Origin: Aquimarina aquimarini
Lineage (GTDB): Bacteria > Bacteroidota > Bacteroidia > Flavobacteriales > Flavobacteriaceae
Direction of reading: 5' to 3'
DNA length: 64,000 nucleotides
Assembly: GCF_900299535.1 (NCBI RefSeq)
Contig: NZ_OMKE01000056.1
Coordinates: forward strand, 1 to 64,000
Shown here: piece after piece, positions 55,708 through 63,841 of the stretch
Position numbering within the stretch: the stretch's first letter is position 1
Layout: each line of letters begins with the position of its first letter
Position numbers and translations under genes: made by a program
The notes under the pieces: model-generated
Databases searched by the model: none
The model's input: the letters and a program-made list of their open reading frames with translations, nothing else
Told to the model about the DNA's origin: nothing

Positions 55708-56280
55708 ATGACCAATAAAGAGTATGATAATTATTTACTAAAAAGTCTTATAGAAGGAGATTCATCTGGAATTGTTGAGATTTATAAAAGAATTTACCCA
55801 AAAGTACTTAGATATGTTTGCAGTCATGATGGTGCAGAGGATGATGCAAAAGATGTGATGCAAAAAGCATTATTGTTATTGTCTACTCGTGCACAACAGA
55901 AAGAGTTCTCAATTACCACTAGTTTTGAAGGGTATTTTTTTACAACCTGTAAGAATGTATGGAGGCGTGAGGTAAAACAATCTAGAACAAGGGTAACAAA
56001 TGATAAGGTAATTGATCTTATACATGAAGAACGAGAAATTGCTTTGGCAGCCTATGAGCAAGAAAAGTGGGTGCTTTTTCAGGAAAAAATAAATCAGATT
56101 TCTGAGAATTGTAGAAAAGTGTTAAAACTGTTTTTTAATAAATTACCATATTCAAAAATTGCAGATGAACTGGGATATGCAACAGAAAATACAGTGCGAC
56201 AGCGAGTCTTTAAATGTAAATCAAAACTAAAAGAAGCTATTCGTTCAGATGTTAGATATAAAGAATTAAAAGAGTTATGA
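55708..56280 (+). CDS. ECF-type RNA polymerase sigma factor
   Basis: The 190-residue protein has a region 2 of IVEIYKRIYPKVLRYVCSH with DAKDVMQKALLLL (about 22-67) and a region 4 of ISENCRKVLKLFFNKLPYSKIADELGYATENTVRQRVFKCKSKL (about 131-174). No extra domain is present. Its stop overlaps the start of the next gene (ATGA), so the membrane protein behind it is likely its anti-sigma regulator. The target promoter is unknown; divergent protease genes are candidates. Confidence 0.92.
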   Translation: MTNKEYDNYLLKSLIEGDSSGIVEIYKRIYPKVLRYVCSHDGAEDDAKDVMQKALLLLSTRAQQKEFSITTSFEGYFFTTCKNVWRREVKQSRTRVTNDKVIDLIHEEREIALAAYEQEKWVLFQEKINQISENCRKVLKLFFNKLPYSKIADELGYATENTVRQRVFKCKSKLKEAIRSDVRYKELKEL

Positions 56281-57086
56281 GTTATTTAGAAAAAGAAATC
56301 GAAGCATATCTTAATGGTGAAATGACTCTTGATCAAAGAAAGATTTTTGAAAAAAAAGTAGCAGATGATTCAGAAGTAAAAAAGGAGCTCGAGCTTTATA
56401 TAGAAATGAATACTATATACGATGAAACTGATTGGGAAGTAACCTCTTCTGCGATACAACACCCTAAAGTATTGCAACATGAAACATTTCTTAAAAGTGA
56501 CAAAGGCAAATCGATTAAAAAGAGTATAGCGAATGCAGAAAAAGTATATTTTGACAAAGAAAAATCGAATCGAAGAAAGCAGTACTTTTTAAGGTATGCA
56601 ATCTCTATAGCCGCTGTTCTAATTTTGGGTATATATATAACATCTAAGTTTGGGACTACTATGGATCATAATAATTTGTATATGAAACATAAAAACTGGG
56701 AAGAATTACCCTCATTAACCTCAAGAGGTAATAATACTGATTTGACCAAAGGAGAAAAAATGTTTAAACAACAAAACTATCAGGAAGCTGTCAAAATATT
56801 TAAAAAACATCAATTAGAATCTTCAGAAGATATTAATCCCCAGATAGTAGTATATGTAGGGGTTGCTTATTTAGAATTAGAGCAACATAAATTAGCGATA
56901 GAAAGTTTTGAGCAATTAAAAGAAAGTAATACGCTTGATGCTACCAAAGCATACTGGTATTTAGCATTGACATATCTAAAAATGAACCAAGAGAGCAAAG
57001 CAAAAGAGAACTTGCAAATATTAGCAGGAGACACAACCGCTTATAAGCATCAAGAAGCACTGGAATTAATAAAAGCGCTACAATAA
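56277..57086 (+). CDS. Membrane protein with anti-sigma-like N terminus and periplasmic TPRs
   Basis: The protein has 269 residues. The first 45 residues (IEAYLNGEMTLDQRKIFEKKVADDSEVKKELELY) look like the short helical sigma-binding segment common in Bacteroidota anti-sigma proteins without a zinc motif. A membrane helix lies near 106-124 (YAISIAAVLILGIYITS), followed by TPRs (GEKMFKQQNYQEAVKIFKKH, VYVGVAYLELEQHKLAIESFEQL, AYWYLALTYLKMNQESKAKENL). The start overlaps the sigma gene stop. The topology fits a sensor that holds the sigma factor inside and reads a periplasmic partner, perhaps the TPR-CHAT protein. Confidence 0.8.
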   Translation: MSYLEKEIEAYLNGEMTLDQRKIFEKKVADDSEVKKELELYIEMNTIYDETDWEVTSSAIQHPKVLQHETFLKSDKGKSIKKSIANAEKVYFDKEKSNRRKQYFLRYAISIAAVLILGIYITSKFGTTMDHNNLYMKHKNWEELPSLTSRGNNTDLTKGEKMFKQQNYQEAVKIFKKHQLESSEDINPQIVVYVGVAYLELEQHKLAIESFEQLKESNTLDATKAYWYLALTYLKMNQESKAKENLQILAGDTTAYKHQEALELIKALQ

Positions 57087-57116
57087 AAGAAGATAAAGAA
57101 TTGTCTTTTCTGAAGG

Positions 57117-58250
57117 TTATTTTTTTGTCTCACGAATCATATCCAAACTTACGACTGTTCTGAAACCTAAATGTTCTAATGAAGAGTCAATACTAGTAGC
57201 CATTCTGGCACTATTGCGATAACTTGCACAGTATGAATCGCTACATAAAAAAGACCCACCTTTGATTACTTTTTCTTGCACAGTAGGGTTATTGGGATTG
57301 TATGGTTTTGATGCTCCTTTGGGGTTATGAGTTATTCCTTGTTGTTTTAATTTCTTATAGTAAGTAGTGTTATACCAATCTTGAGTCCATTCCCAAACAT
57401 TACCTGCCATATCATACAATCCATAAGAATTAGAAGGGTAAGAACCAACAGGGGCTTTATTTTCGTACCCATCTTTGGTTGTGTTTTGTGTAGGAAATTC
57501 CCCTTCCCAAGTATTGGCATATTTGGTTAAATTTTTTAAATTATCTCCCCAGAAAAAAATAGTATTCTTATTTTTTCCTCTTGATGCATATTCCCACTCA
57601 GCCTCGGTGGGGAGTCTTCTTCCTGCCCAACGACAATAAGCAATAGCATCTTCATAAGCTATATGAACCACAGGGAAATTTTGTTTTCCTTGTATAGAGC
57701 TTTTAGGGCCAGAAGGACGTTTCCAGTTTGCGCCAATTTTCCATATCCACCATTGCGAATAGTCATAAAGGTTAGGAACACTTTTGTTAGTTTTTTTAAA
57801 AATTAACGATCCAGGTTGTAATAAAGAGTCCTCAGGCTTTGGAGAATTAGGGGGGAGTTGTTTCTTTATTTCTTCCCATACGACTGCTCGCTCTGCTACT
57901 GTTACATAATGAGTGGCCTCTATAAATTTTTGAAATTGAGTATTTGTCACTTCTGTGGTGTCCATAAAAAAGCCATCGATGAGTACCTCATGAGCAGGAG
58001 TTTCGTGATGCATTAGTAAGGTGTCATTTTTTACTGCTCCTTGGGTAAAACTTCCACCAGGAATCCATACCATTCCCGTTGGAATAGATACTCCTTCAGG
58101 AATGTTTTCTATAACCTGAATAGAGGTTGTAAGAGTTGGATTTTGTGTTTCTTTAGGGGGCTGTTTTTTGTTGCAACCAATACATATAATTACACTAGTA
58201 AATAACACGATGTCTCTTATGTAAGAAGGGTGATATCTATTCAGAATCAT
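57117..58250 (-). CDS. Formylglycine-generating enzyme-family lipoprotein
   Basis: The 377-residue protein has a lipoprotein signal (VIICIGCNKK, Cys26). The SUMF1/FGE fold is complete: GMVWIPGGSFTQG, VTNTQFQKFIEATHY, PVVHIAYEDAIAYCRWAGRRLPTEAEWEYA, GLYDMAGNVWEWTQDWY and GGSFLCSDSYCASYRNSARM. Both catalytic cysteines of true FGEs are present with correct spacing (Cys336, Cys341), so it may convert a target cysteine to formylglycine; many FGE-like proteins lack them. No sulfatase lies in the window. The export signal is against a cytosolic maturase and fits a surface scaffold or periplasmic role. Confidence 0.85.
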   Translation of the reverse strand: MILNRYHPSYIRDIVLFTSVIICIGCNKKQPPKETQNPTLTTSIQVIENIPEGVSIPTGMVWIPGGSFTQGAVKNDTLLMHHETPAHEVLIDGFFMDTTEVTNTQFQKFIEATHYVTVAERAVVWEEIKKQLPPNSPKPEDSLLQPGSLIFKKTNKSVPNLYDYSQWWIWKIGANWKRPSGPKSSIQGKQNFPVVHIAYEDAIAYCRWAGRRLPTEAEWEYASRGKNKNTIFFWGDNLKNLTKYANTWEGEFPTQNTTKDGYENKAPVGSYPSNSYGLYDMAGNVWEWTQDWYNTTYYKKLKQQGITHNPKGASKPYNPNNPTVQEKVIKGGSFLCSDSYCASYRNSARMATSIDSSLEHLGFRTVVSLDMIRETKK

Positions 58251-58673
58251 TTGTGATCTTGTTTAGGGTGGAAATAAGTTGGTTCTTCAAATGTAATCTT
58301 TTTTTAAGCCATGAAAAGATAAACTTTTTTGTGATATTCTACAAAACGAGAAAACTTGCTTTTAATCGAAGATTAATTGTTTAATGAAGTGTCGTTTTAT
58401 TTTTTCAGAATTAGATATTTTAGTTTTAATGACTGTTTTTTAGTGAGTTGTGGATATGTTTTTTAGTAAAAAATTAAAGAATGTTTCTTAATCAAAAGAA
58501 TATGCTTGTTTGCAGTGGCACCTGTTTATGTGGTTTTTACAGTATGTAATGAAATTTTAAAATGTAAGAAAAATATAAATAACTGGTTTTCAACTCATGT
58601 TTGTTGCAACAGATTTTATTTGAATCTCTATTGAAATAAATCTGGTCTTTTAAAAATAATAAATCATGAAGAA
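58251..58673. other. Gene-free region with one inverted repeat
   Basis: These 423 bases hold no gene. An imperfect inverted repeat at 58610-58644 (CAGATTTTATTTGAA / TTGAAATAAATCTG) lies 30 bases before the 58674 gene and could be an operator or leader hairpin. Confidence 0.45.
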
Positions 58674-58895
58674 ATGAAAAAGGAGTTAGATATTTCTGAG
58701 GTAAAATTGATCATACGTAATTTGGTCACATTTATAGTAGTAGAAGGAAAACAATATGTAAGTGATAGTCAAAAGAAAGCTTATGTATCTGGATATGTAC
58801 AGCTTTTGATCAAAACGATTCATTTGATTGATGAGCAGGAAGAAATTTCTATTGTAGAAGATATAGCAGAAGATATTTCTACCTATCTTAAATAG
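58674..58895 (+). CDS. Small helical protein of unknown function
   Basis: The 73-residue protein (ATG 58674) is predicted all-helical, acidic at the C terminus (EEISIVEDIAEDISTYLK), with no signal or membrane segment. I do not recognise it. Its size and position before a pentapeptide-repeat membrane protein suggest a small adaptor-like domain of a signalling or conflict system. That is inference from context. Confidence 0.5.
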   Translation: MKKELDISEVKLIIRNLVTFIVVEGKQYVSDSQKKAYVSGYVQLLIKTIHLIDEQEEISIVEDIAEDISTYLK

Positions 58896-58992
58896 AACTC
58901 ACAGATTACCAGTTTTATACATTGTTATGTTAACCTTTTTGTATAAGTAAGAAGGCTTACTTTTTTTATAGTAGTAATAACTTTTATATCTT

Positions 58993-60153
58993 ATGCGCTG
59001 TAATACCCAAATTTATAGCGTAGTGAATGAACAAGATTATATTGAAAGGCTAAAAAAAGAGAATAAATTACTTCAGGATAAACTGGATAAAATAAATAAA
59101 GGAAAGCAGAAGAAAAGAAAATTCAGATGGTGGCTTTTAAAAAAATCAAGTACTCCAGTTTTTGGAGCTAGATTAAAGAAGAGTATTAGCACCGCTATTA
59201 ATGAGTATAAAGAATATAAAACAGTTTCTGTAGATTCGGTTTCTGATGTATCTTCTAGTGTGATTTGGCGTATTACCAGAGTTGGATTATTTGCATTTTT
59301 GTTTGCTATTATCCCTTCTTTGGTATTAATTGTTCAAACCAAGTTATTAATAAATCAAAATAAATTGATTACCAACCAAAATAGTTTGGTTGAGGCAGAT
59401 CGTAGATCGTCATTAGTATTTGTAATGAGTGATGTACTTGGAGATTTAAATGAGGAATTAAAATATAAAGGCTCTGGAGGGCGTAATATAAGTAAGACTC
59501 TAGAAGCTAGAGTTATTAGTTTATGTATGGCAATGAAGCCTTATCGATATATCGATAATGATACAGGAGAATTAATAAAGGATCCTATCAGTCCAGAGCG
59601 AGGACAACTATTATTTAGTCTTTTGAAAAGTGATTTGGGACCTGAGTCCTCTCAAGATATTTTGAATTCTGCTGATTTTAAATATACAAACCTTAGAAAG
59701 GTAAATCTGGGACGAGGTGTAAACCTTAAATATGCCCGATTGGATCATTCTGATCTAACAAATGCTCAAATGCCTGCTGCCAATCTGGAACGTAGTGATT
59801 TACGAGAAACAAAAATGAGTAAGATTAATTTGTCTGATGCTAATTTAAAAAGAGCACGATTGAATAATACAGATCTTAAACATGCAGAATTGCTAAGTGC
59901 AGATCTTACAAATGCAAATTTATTTGGAGCTGATCTTACGGGAGCTGATCTTTCTGAAGCCGTGTTATGGGGAACTAAGTTAGAGAATGCTAATTTAACT
60001 GATGTAATACTAGATAATGTCATTGTAGATAGAAAGGATTGGATTGATTATGTTTCAGATACCTTAGATCTTGAAGGAGCAGGTGAAATCGATAGTAAAT
60101 ACAGGGTTAAAAAACAAGGTAAAAAACAGTTTGTTCTAGTGCCAAAAAAATAA
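58993..60153 (+). CDS. Membrane-anchored pentapeptide-repeat protein
   Basis: The protein has 386 residues: an N-terminal coiled coil (YIERLKKENKLLQDKLDKINKGK), basic segment, membrane helix near 96-116 (VGLFAFLFAIIPSLVLIVQTK), then a helical part, and about 20 A(D/N)LXX pentapeptide repeats at about 226-345 (SDLTNAQMPAANLERSDLRE, ADLTNANLFGADLTGADLSEA). Pentapeptide repeats fold into a right-handed quadrilateral helix used as a binding scaffold. Such membrane-anchored forms occur in bacterial conflict and signalling islands. It is the last intact gene of the CHAT/subtilase region. Confidence 0.88.
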   Translation: MRCNTQIYSVVNEQDYIERLKKENKLLQDKLDKINKGKQKKRKFRWWLLKKSSTPVFGARLKKSISTAINEYKEYKTVSVDSVSDVSSSVIWRITRVGLFAFLFAIIPSLVLIVQTKLLINQNKLITNQNSLVEADRRSSLVFVMSDVLGDLNEELKYKGSGGRNISKTLEARVISLCMAMKPYRYIDNDTGELIKDPISPERGQLLFSLLKSDLGPESSQDILNSADFKYTNLRKVNLGRGVNLKYARLDHSDLTNAQMPAANLERSDLRETKMSKINLSDANLKRARLNNTDLKHAELLSADLTNANLFGADLTGADLSEAVLWGTKLENANLTDVILDNVIVDRKDWIDYVSDTLDLEGAGEIDSKYRVKKQGKKQFVLVPKK

Positions 60154-60160
60154 AAAATTT

Positions 60161-60260
60161 ACTCACTAAGTGAGATTTTAATGCTCCGAAGCTTGCTTCG
60201 GAGCATTAAATATTTATTTTAAATAACTACTTTGTAGACAGGCTCACGAAGTAGTTTCTT
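60161..60260 (+). repeat. Dispersed intergenic repeat, copy 3
   Basis: ACTCACTAAGTGAGATTTTAAT is followed by a perfect hairpin and then ACTACTTTGTAGACAGG-type sequence. The left end matches the copies at 35144 and 51033. Confidence 0.6.
60177..60210 (+). terminator. Perfect 16-bp hairpin after the pentapeptide gene
   Basis: Arms 60177-60192 and 60195-60210 (ATGCTCCGAAGC core, loop TT) are exact. The T run is poor, so it may be a 3' stabilising hairpin. It is part of the dispersed repeat. Confidence 0.6.
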
Positions 60261-60687
60261 TTTTTGAAAAAATCAAGTCATGTGTTTTTTGCACTAGCCA
60301 GTTTCCTGCGGGAAAATACAACGCAAAGAACAGAGCCATCCCTAGACTAAAATTTTGTGGGTTGAATATATCATCTAGTATATTATTAGGGTAGGCATAT
60401 GATGTTTGTAGTCAATAACCTAAGAATTCTAATATTCCCATAGCAACTAGCCCATATGAGTATTGCTCAAAAAAAGAATAGTTTTTTAATAGAATAGAAA
60501 TAGGCACCATGTATAAGATGTAACAACTAATTACTTGCCACCAGTATGTAAATCGTGCAATTTCCATTTCTATTCCAAAACGATTCATACCTAAACCCCA
60601 TGCAAAATAAATAATACTATAGAGTAGAATCATTGTTTTGGGAGTAGTTTTTAGAACAGATAGGTGGTTGGTAAGTAGTTTTCTCAT
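60244..60687 (-). pseudogene. Small membrane protein interrupted by an in-frame TGA
   Basis: The reading frame from ATG 60687 has about three membrane helices (MILLYSIIYFAWGLG, WWQVISCYILYMVPISILL, YGLVAMGILEFLGY) and stops at TGA 60412-60414. The same frame then continues for 55 clearly protein-like codons (FNPQNFSLGMALFFALYFPAGNWL, then a charged tail) to TGA 60244. The full protein would be 147 residues. A single nonsense mutation is the simplest reading. The start overlaps the stop of the decayed methyltransferase (ATGA-type), so both were once one operon. Confidence 0.7.
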
Positions 60688-61016
60688 TGTGTAAAAGTTA
60701 TTTGTGCTATCATGCGAAAAAAAGGTTTTTTAAAGACCTTATATTTTCTGATTCCGTTGTTTTGTATGATTGTTTTTAATTCTTTAGAGATATATGCAAT
60801 ACAATCACCACCACCACAACCAATATCTACAATATTAAATGTTTTTAGGGCAGGTTTTGATTTGCAGTATGATACAATAGAGTTGCTTAATTGTCTGTGA
60901 TTCCCAAAAAAAGTATTGATAAACTTGAGACTACTCAAAGTGTTCTGTAATGATGATCCAGATAAAGAGAGGTTATCAAGTTGCTCTGGTTGTTGTAATC
61001 GAATCTTAGGATTCAC
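60684..61016 (-). pseudogene. Class I SAM-methyltransferase, internally deleted
   Basis: Only 110 residues remain. The N-terminal helical part (LSSLKFINTFFGNHRQLSNSI) and motif I (FNIVDIGCGGGDCIAYI, about 60-76) are intact, but the sequence passes within about 25 residues to a short tail (KKPFFRMIAQITFTQ). A working enzyme needs roughly another 100 residues of Rossmann fold. The pattern fits an internal deletion joining the front to the former C terminus. It is upstream of the nonsense-mutated membrane gene. Confidence 0.65.
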
Positions 61017-61093
61017 AATATTATATTAATTAATGAATATGTAGATTTTTAGTCTATGGAATAAGAATATCTTTACAAAAAATAAAGAATTAC

Positions 61094-61660
61094 ATGGATA
61101 TTGATCAAATAATAAGAAACAGACGCTCTATTTTTCCTAGACAATATAATGGAAAACCAGTTTCTAAAACGATTATAAAAAAAATACTAGAGAATGCAAA
61201 TTGGGCTCCGACCCATAGATTGACACAGCCTTGGCGTTTTAAAGTTATGCAAGGAGAAGCAAAAAATAGATTAGGAACATTTTTATCTAATACATATACT
61301 GATATCACTTCTGATGATGATTTTTCTCCTTTTAAGTATGAAAAGATTCTTAATAATTGTAAATCATCTAGTGTTATAATTGCTATTTGTATGCAACGAG
61401 ACCCAAAAGAACGTATTCCTGAATGGGAGGAAGTAGCAGCTACTGCAATGGCAGTGCAAAATATGTGGCTTACCTGTTCTGCACATGAAATAGGATGCTA
61501 TTGGAGTAGTCCTAAACTAATAGAGTATATGGGTGACTTCTTTGATTTTGAAGAAGGAGAACGATGTTTAGGCTTTTTCTACTTAGGTAATTATGATAAA
61601 AGTGGAGAAGAGGTTTCTAAGCGAGATGCTATTGATAGTAAAGTAGAATGGATGGAATAA
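61094..61660 (+). CDS. Nitroreductase-family FMN oxidoreductase
   Basis: The 188-residue protein has the family features RRSIFPRQYNGKPVSKTIIKKILENANWAPTHRLTQPWRF (about 9-48, FMN phosphate contacts), AVQNMWLTCSAHEIGCYW and GFFYLGNYDKSG. Members reduce nitroaromatics, quinones or flavins with NAD(P)H as dimers. It is a single gene with its own terminator; the physiological substrate is unknown. Confidence 0.92.
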   Translation: MDIDQIIRNRRSIFPRQYNGKPVSKTIIKKILENANWAPTHRLTQPWRFKVMQGEAKNRLGTFLSNTYTDITSDDDFSPFKYEKILNNCKSSSVIIAICMQRDPKERIPEWEEVAATAMAVQNMWLTCSAHEIGCYWSSPKLIEYMGDFFDFEEGERCLGFFYLGNYDKSGEEVSKRDAIDSKVEWME

Positions 61661-61664
61661 AAAA

Positions 61665-61691
61665 AAACCATCTGTTTTACAGATGGTTTTT
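61665..61691 (+). terminator. Terminator of the nitroreductase gene
   Basis: AAAACCATCTGT and ACAGATGGTTTT form a hairpin with a T-rich tail right after the stop codon. Confidence 0.85.
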
Positions 61692-61725
61692 ATGTCATAA
61701 CAGACGTATTTTATATTTTAAAATA

Positions 61726-62166
61726 CTATTGTTGTGTCATTGCTTTAGCAAGTTCTGTCATTTCTTTAGACTTTGCAGTCATGTAGTCAGCCCATTTTTG
61801 AGCGTCATCACCAGTTAATTTTCCAGAAACTTCCTGAGCTTTTGTAGCAAGATCTTGTCCTTTTTGGCTAAGTCCAGCAAAAGCAGTCATATCTTTACTT
61901 TCTACTATTTTCTTATACTCTGCTACGTACTCTTCGTATGAATTAACATATTCTTGAACAGCAGGATCGCTAAAGCTAGGCACGCCTTCAACAGCAGCTT
62001 CTACTTTTTCTGCAGTTTCTTCAACAGCAGCTTCTACTTTTTCTGCAGTTTCTTCTACAGCTTCTCCAGCAGTATCAGCAGCGTCTTTAGCTTTGTCTGC
62101 AGTGTCTTTACAAGAGATTACCGATAAAAACATTAGAGCTATAGCTCCTAAAAAAAATTTTTTCAT
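61726..62166 (-). CDS. Small Ala/Glu-rich lipoprotein with tandem repeat
   Basis: The 146-residue protein has a lipoprotein signal (MFLSVISC, Cys19). An Ala/Glu/Lys-rich helical stretch contains two exact copies of EETAEKVEAAVE. A helical C-terminal domain follows (EYVNSYEEYVAEYKKIVESKD to MTQQ). It is probably a coiled-coil periplasmic or outer-membrane lipoprotein; the function is unknown. The tandem repeat is also present at DNA level and could expand or contract. Confidence 0.8.
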   Translation of the reverse strand: MKKFFLGAIALMFLSVISCKDTADKAKDAADTAGEAVEETAEKVEAAVEETAEKVEAAVEGVPSFSDPAVQEYVNSYEEYVAEYKKIVESKDMTAFAGLSQKGQDLATKAQEVSGKLTGDDAQKWADYMTAKSKEMTELAKAMTQQ

Positions 62167-62523
62167 AATAAAATAGATATAGTTAATTTTGGTTACTTAA
62201 CGCCAAATTTAAGACTTTATTTCATCTATCCGAAATTTAAGATGGGTAAAAAATACACACTATTTCTATTTTACTATTTATTATGCAAGAATAAAATCTT
62301 AACTCATTTATAAACAAGGTGTTTGAAGGATTTGGTTTTCTAAGCTATTTGATAATAATTATTACTTGTTTTCTTGTTTTTATATATTGAACTATAATAG
62401 ATATAGGGTTATGGTTGATAAAATGAATATATCAATGATGTAAAAAGGTCAATTTTTAATATTCACGTATTCTATAAAAAGGAGCAAGTTTAATCAATAC
62501 CTTTTATAAGTAGATAAAGTGTG
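62167..62523. other. Gene-free spacer
   Basis: 357 AT-rich bases. I see no gene, hairpin with a T run, or exact promoter box. Confidence 0.4.
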
Positions 62524-62907
62524 TTATACAATATAGGTGTGCTTTGAATGAAACTTTATATGATTTTTTAGAGTTCTTATAATTTCATCCATATCAGTTA
62601 ATATTTGATAATCGGTATATCTGAGTACTGTAATTCCTAAAGAAGAAATGATCAACTTTTTAGGAGCATCTAGATTATAGATGTCAGAAAATTCATGTGC
62701 ATAGCTATCAATCTCAATCGCAACCTTATATGAAGGACAGTAAAAGTCAAAGTTATAATTTGATATAGTTTGATTTTTGAGAAAATGAAACCCTTTTTCA
62801 TGAAGTTTGATACTAAGTTGACTAACAGCTGTAATTGAATTATCTAATGAATGTCTGATAATTTTCTCTGATACCTTTTGATATAATGGAATACTTTGTG
62901 AAGACAT
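62524..62907 (-). CDS. DUF559 (vsr-like fold) endonuclease-domain protein
   Basis: The protein has about 127 residues. The DUF559 core is clear: NFDFYCPSYKVAIEIDSYAHE (Asp and Glu of a PD-(D/E)xK-type site), then KKLIISSLGITVLRYTDYQIL and a final helix. ATG 62907 (MSSQSIPLYQK) is chosen because a start at 62970 would run through the operator and promoter sequences. The family is fused to or near restriction, repair and mobile modules; its substrate is not established. The gene is divergent from an XRE-S24 repressor with matching operators. Confidence 0.78.
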   Translation of the reverse strand: MSSQSIPLYQKVSEKIIRHSLDNSITAVSQLSIKLHEKGFHFLKNQTISNYNFDFYCPSYKVAIEIDSYAHEFSDIYNLDAPKKLIISSLGITVLRYTDYQILTDMDEIIRTLKNHIKFHSKHTYIV

Positions 62908-62933
62908 AATGATTGCTTTAGTTGTAATTTTTC

Positions 62934-63012
62934 CAAATTTATGGAATTTTTCCATATAAATAAAAATCAAATCATGTTAAAATTGGAAATATTCCAAAAT
63001 CTTGTATCTTTG
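62934..63012. promoter_or_regulatory. Divergent promoters with two matching 15-bp operators
   Basis: Rightward: TTG (62983-62985), 19-base spacer, TATCTTTG (63005-63012). Leftward: TAAATTTG on the minus strand (62941-62934). Two palindromes of the form WTGGAA-N3-TTCCAW lie at 62941-62955 and 62983-62997, centres 42 bases apart, one in each promoter. A dimeric repressor, most likely the adjacent XRE-S24 protein, would block both. Confidence 0.75.
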
Positions 63013-63073
63013 TTATCCAATCATCCCAAATCCTAACCCCCATATATATGATAATAAATTAAAATTTGATTTT

Positions 63074-63841
63074 ATGGATATTTCAACCGACCAAACCATA
63101 AAGCGTTTTAAACAAATTCGCGAAGAGAACCACTATACCCAATCTGATTTTGCAAAAGTATTGCAAATTAAAAACTCTACAGCCGATATAGAGAGGGGTA
63201 AAACCAAAATTTCAGGAAAAGTTGTTGCCAGATTGCTACAGGAATTTAGTGTAAATCCCTTGTGGCTATTTGGAGAAAGCACCCAAAAGAATATACAACT
63301 ACATTTGGGTGATGTATCACCTAAAGTAGTTACTATTGATTCTGATAATAACGAAAATATAGTTTTGGTAAATGTAAAAGCCGCTGCAGGATATCCTCAT
63401 AATGTGCAAGATTTGGATTGGTATCAGCAGTTACCAGCTTTTGATATCCCCTTACCCGAATATAGGAATGCTACATATCGTGGTTTTCAGGTAGAAGGGG
63501 ATAGCATGTTGCCATTGCTTGAACCAAAAGAGTGGGTGATAGGCAAAGCTGTAAATAATCTAGCAGAAGTAAGTAATAATACAATATGTGTTGTTGTTCT
63601 AGAAGATAGTGTTGTGGTAAAGAAAATTAAAAAGAATGAAGATGTTTCTGTGATCACATTGGTTTCTTTGAACTCAGAATACTTACCATACACCATTCAA
63701 GCGCATCAAATTGTAGAGCTATGGGAAATAAATAGCAAAATCAGCTTTAATATTGATGCTAATTCTGATATAGCAAGTATGAAACAGTTACAGGAAGCTA
63801 TGCTAGCATTAACTTCAGAAGTTAGGGGATTAAAAAATTAA
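63074..63841 (+). CDS. XRE-family repressor with S24 (LexA-like) C-terminal domain
   Basis: The start is ATG 63074 (MDISTDQTIKRFKQIREE), which lies 62 bases after the -7 box; an open frame extends upstream to 63002 but would begin inside the promoter. The protein has 255 residues. The HTH_XRE is TQSDFAKVLQIKNSTADIERGKTKIS. The S24 peptidase-like domain contains FQVEGDSMLPLLEPKEWVIG (catalytic Ser) and SVVVKKIKK (candidate Lys). Such proteins can be stress-cleaved repressors, but a missing Ala-Gly cleavage site would make it a plain repressor; AAAGYP (about 105-110) is the only AG candidate. It probably controls itself and the DUF559 gene. Confidence 0.87.
   Translation: MDISTDQTIKRFKQIREENHYTQSDFAKVLQIKNSTADIERGKTKISGKVVARLLQEFSVNPLWLFGESTQKNIQLHLGDVSPKVVTIDSDNNENIVLVNVKAAAGYPHNVQDLDWYQQLPAFDIPLPEYRNATYRGFQVEGDSMLPLLEPKEWVIGKAVNNLAEVSNNTICVVVLEDSVVVKKIKKNEDVSVITLVSLNSEYLPYTIQAHQIVELWEINSKISFNIDANSDIASMKQLQEAMLALTSEVRGLKN

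Noticed and set aside
58920-58960. Fifth copy of the hydrolase-locus element (ACCTTTTTGTATAAG)
   Set aside because: Only the T-rich centre matches; the GTATAC and GTAGTGG ends are missing.
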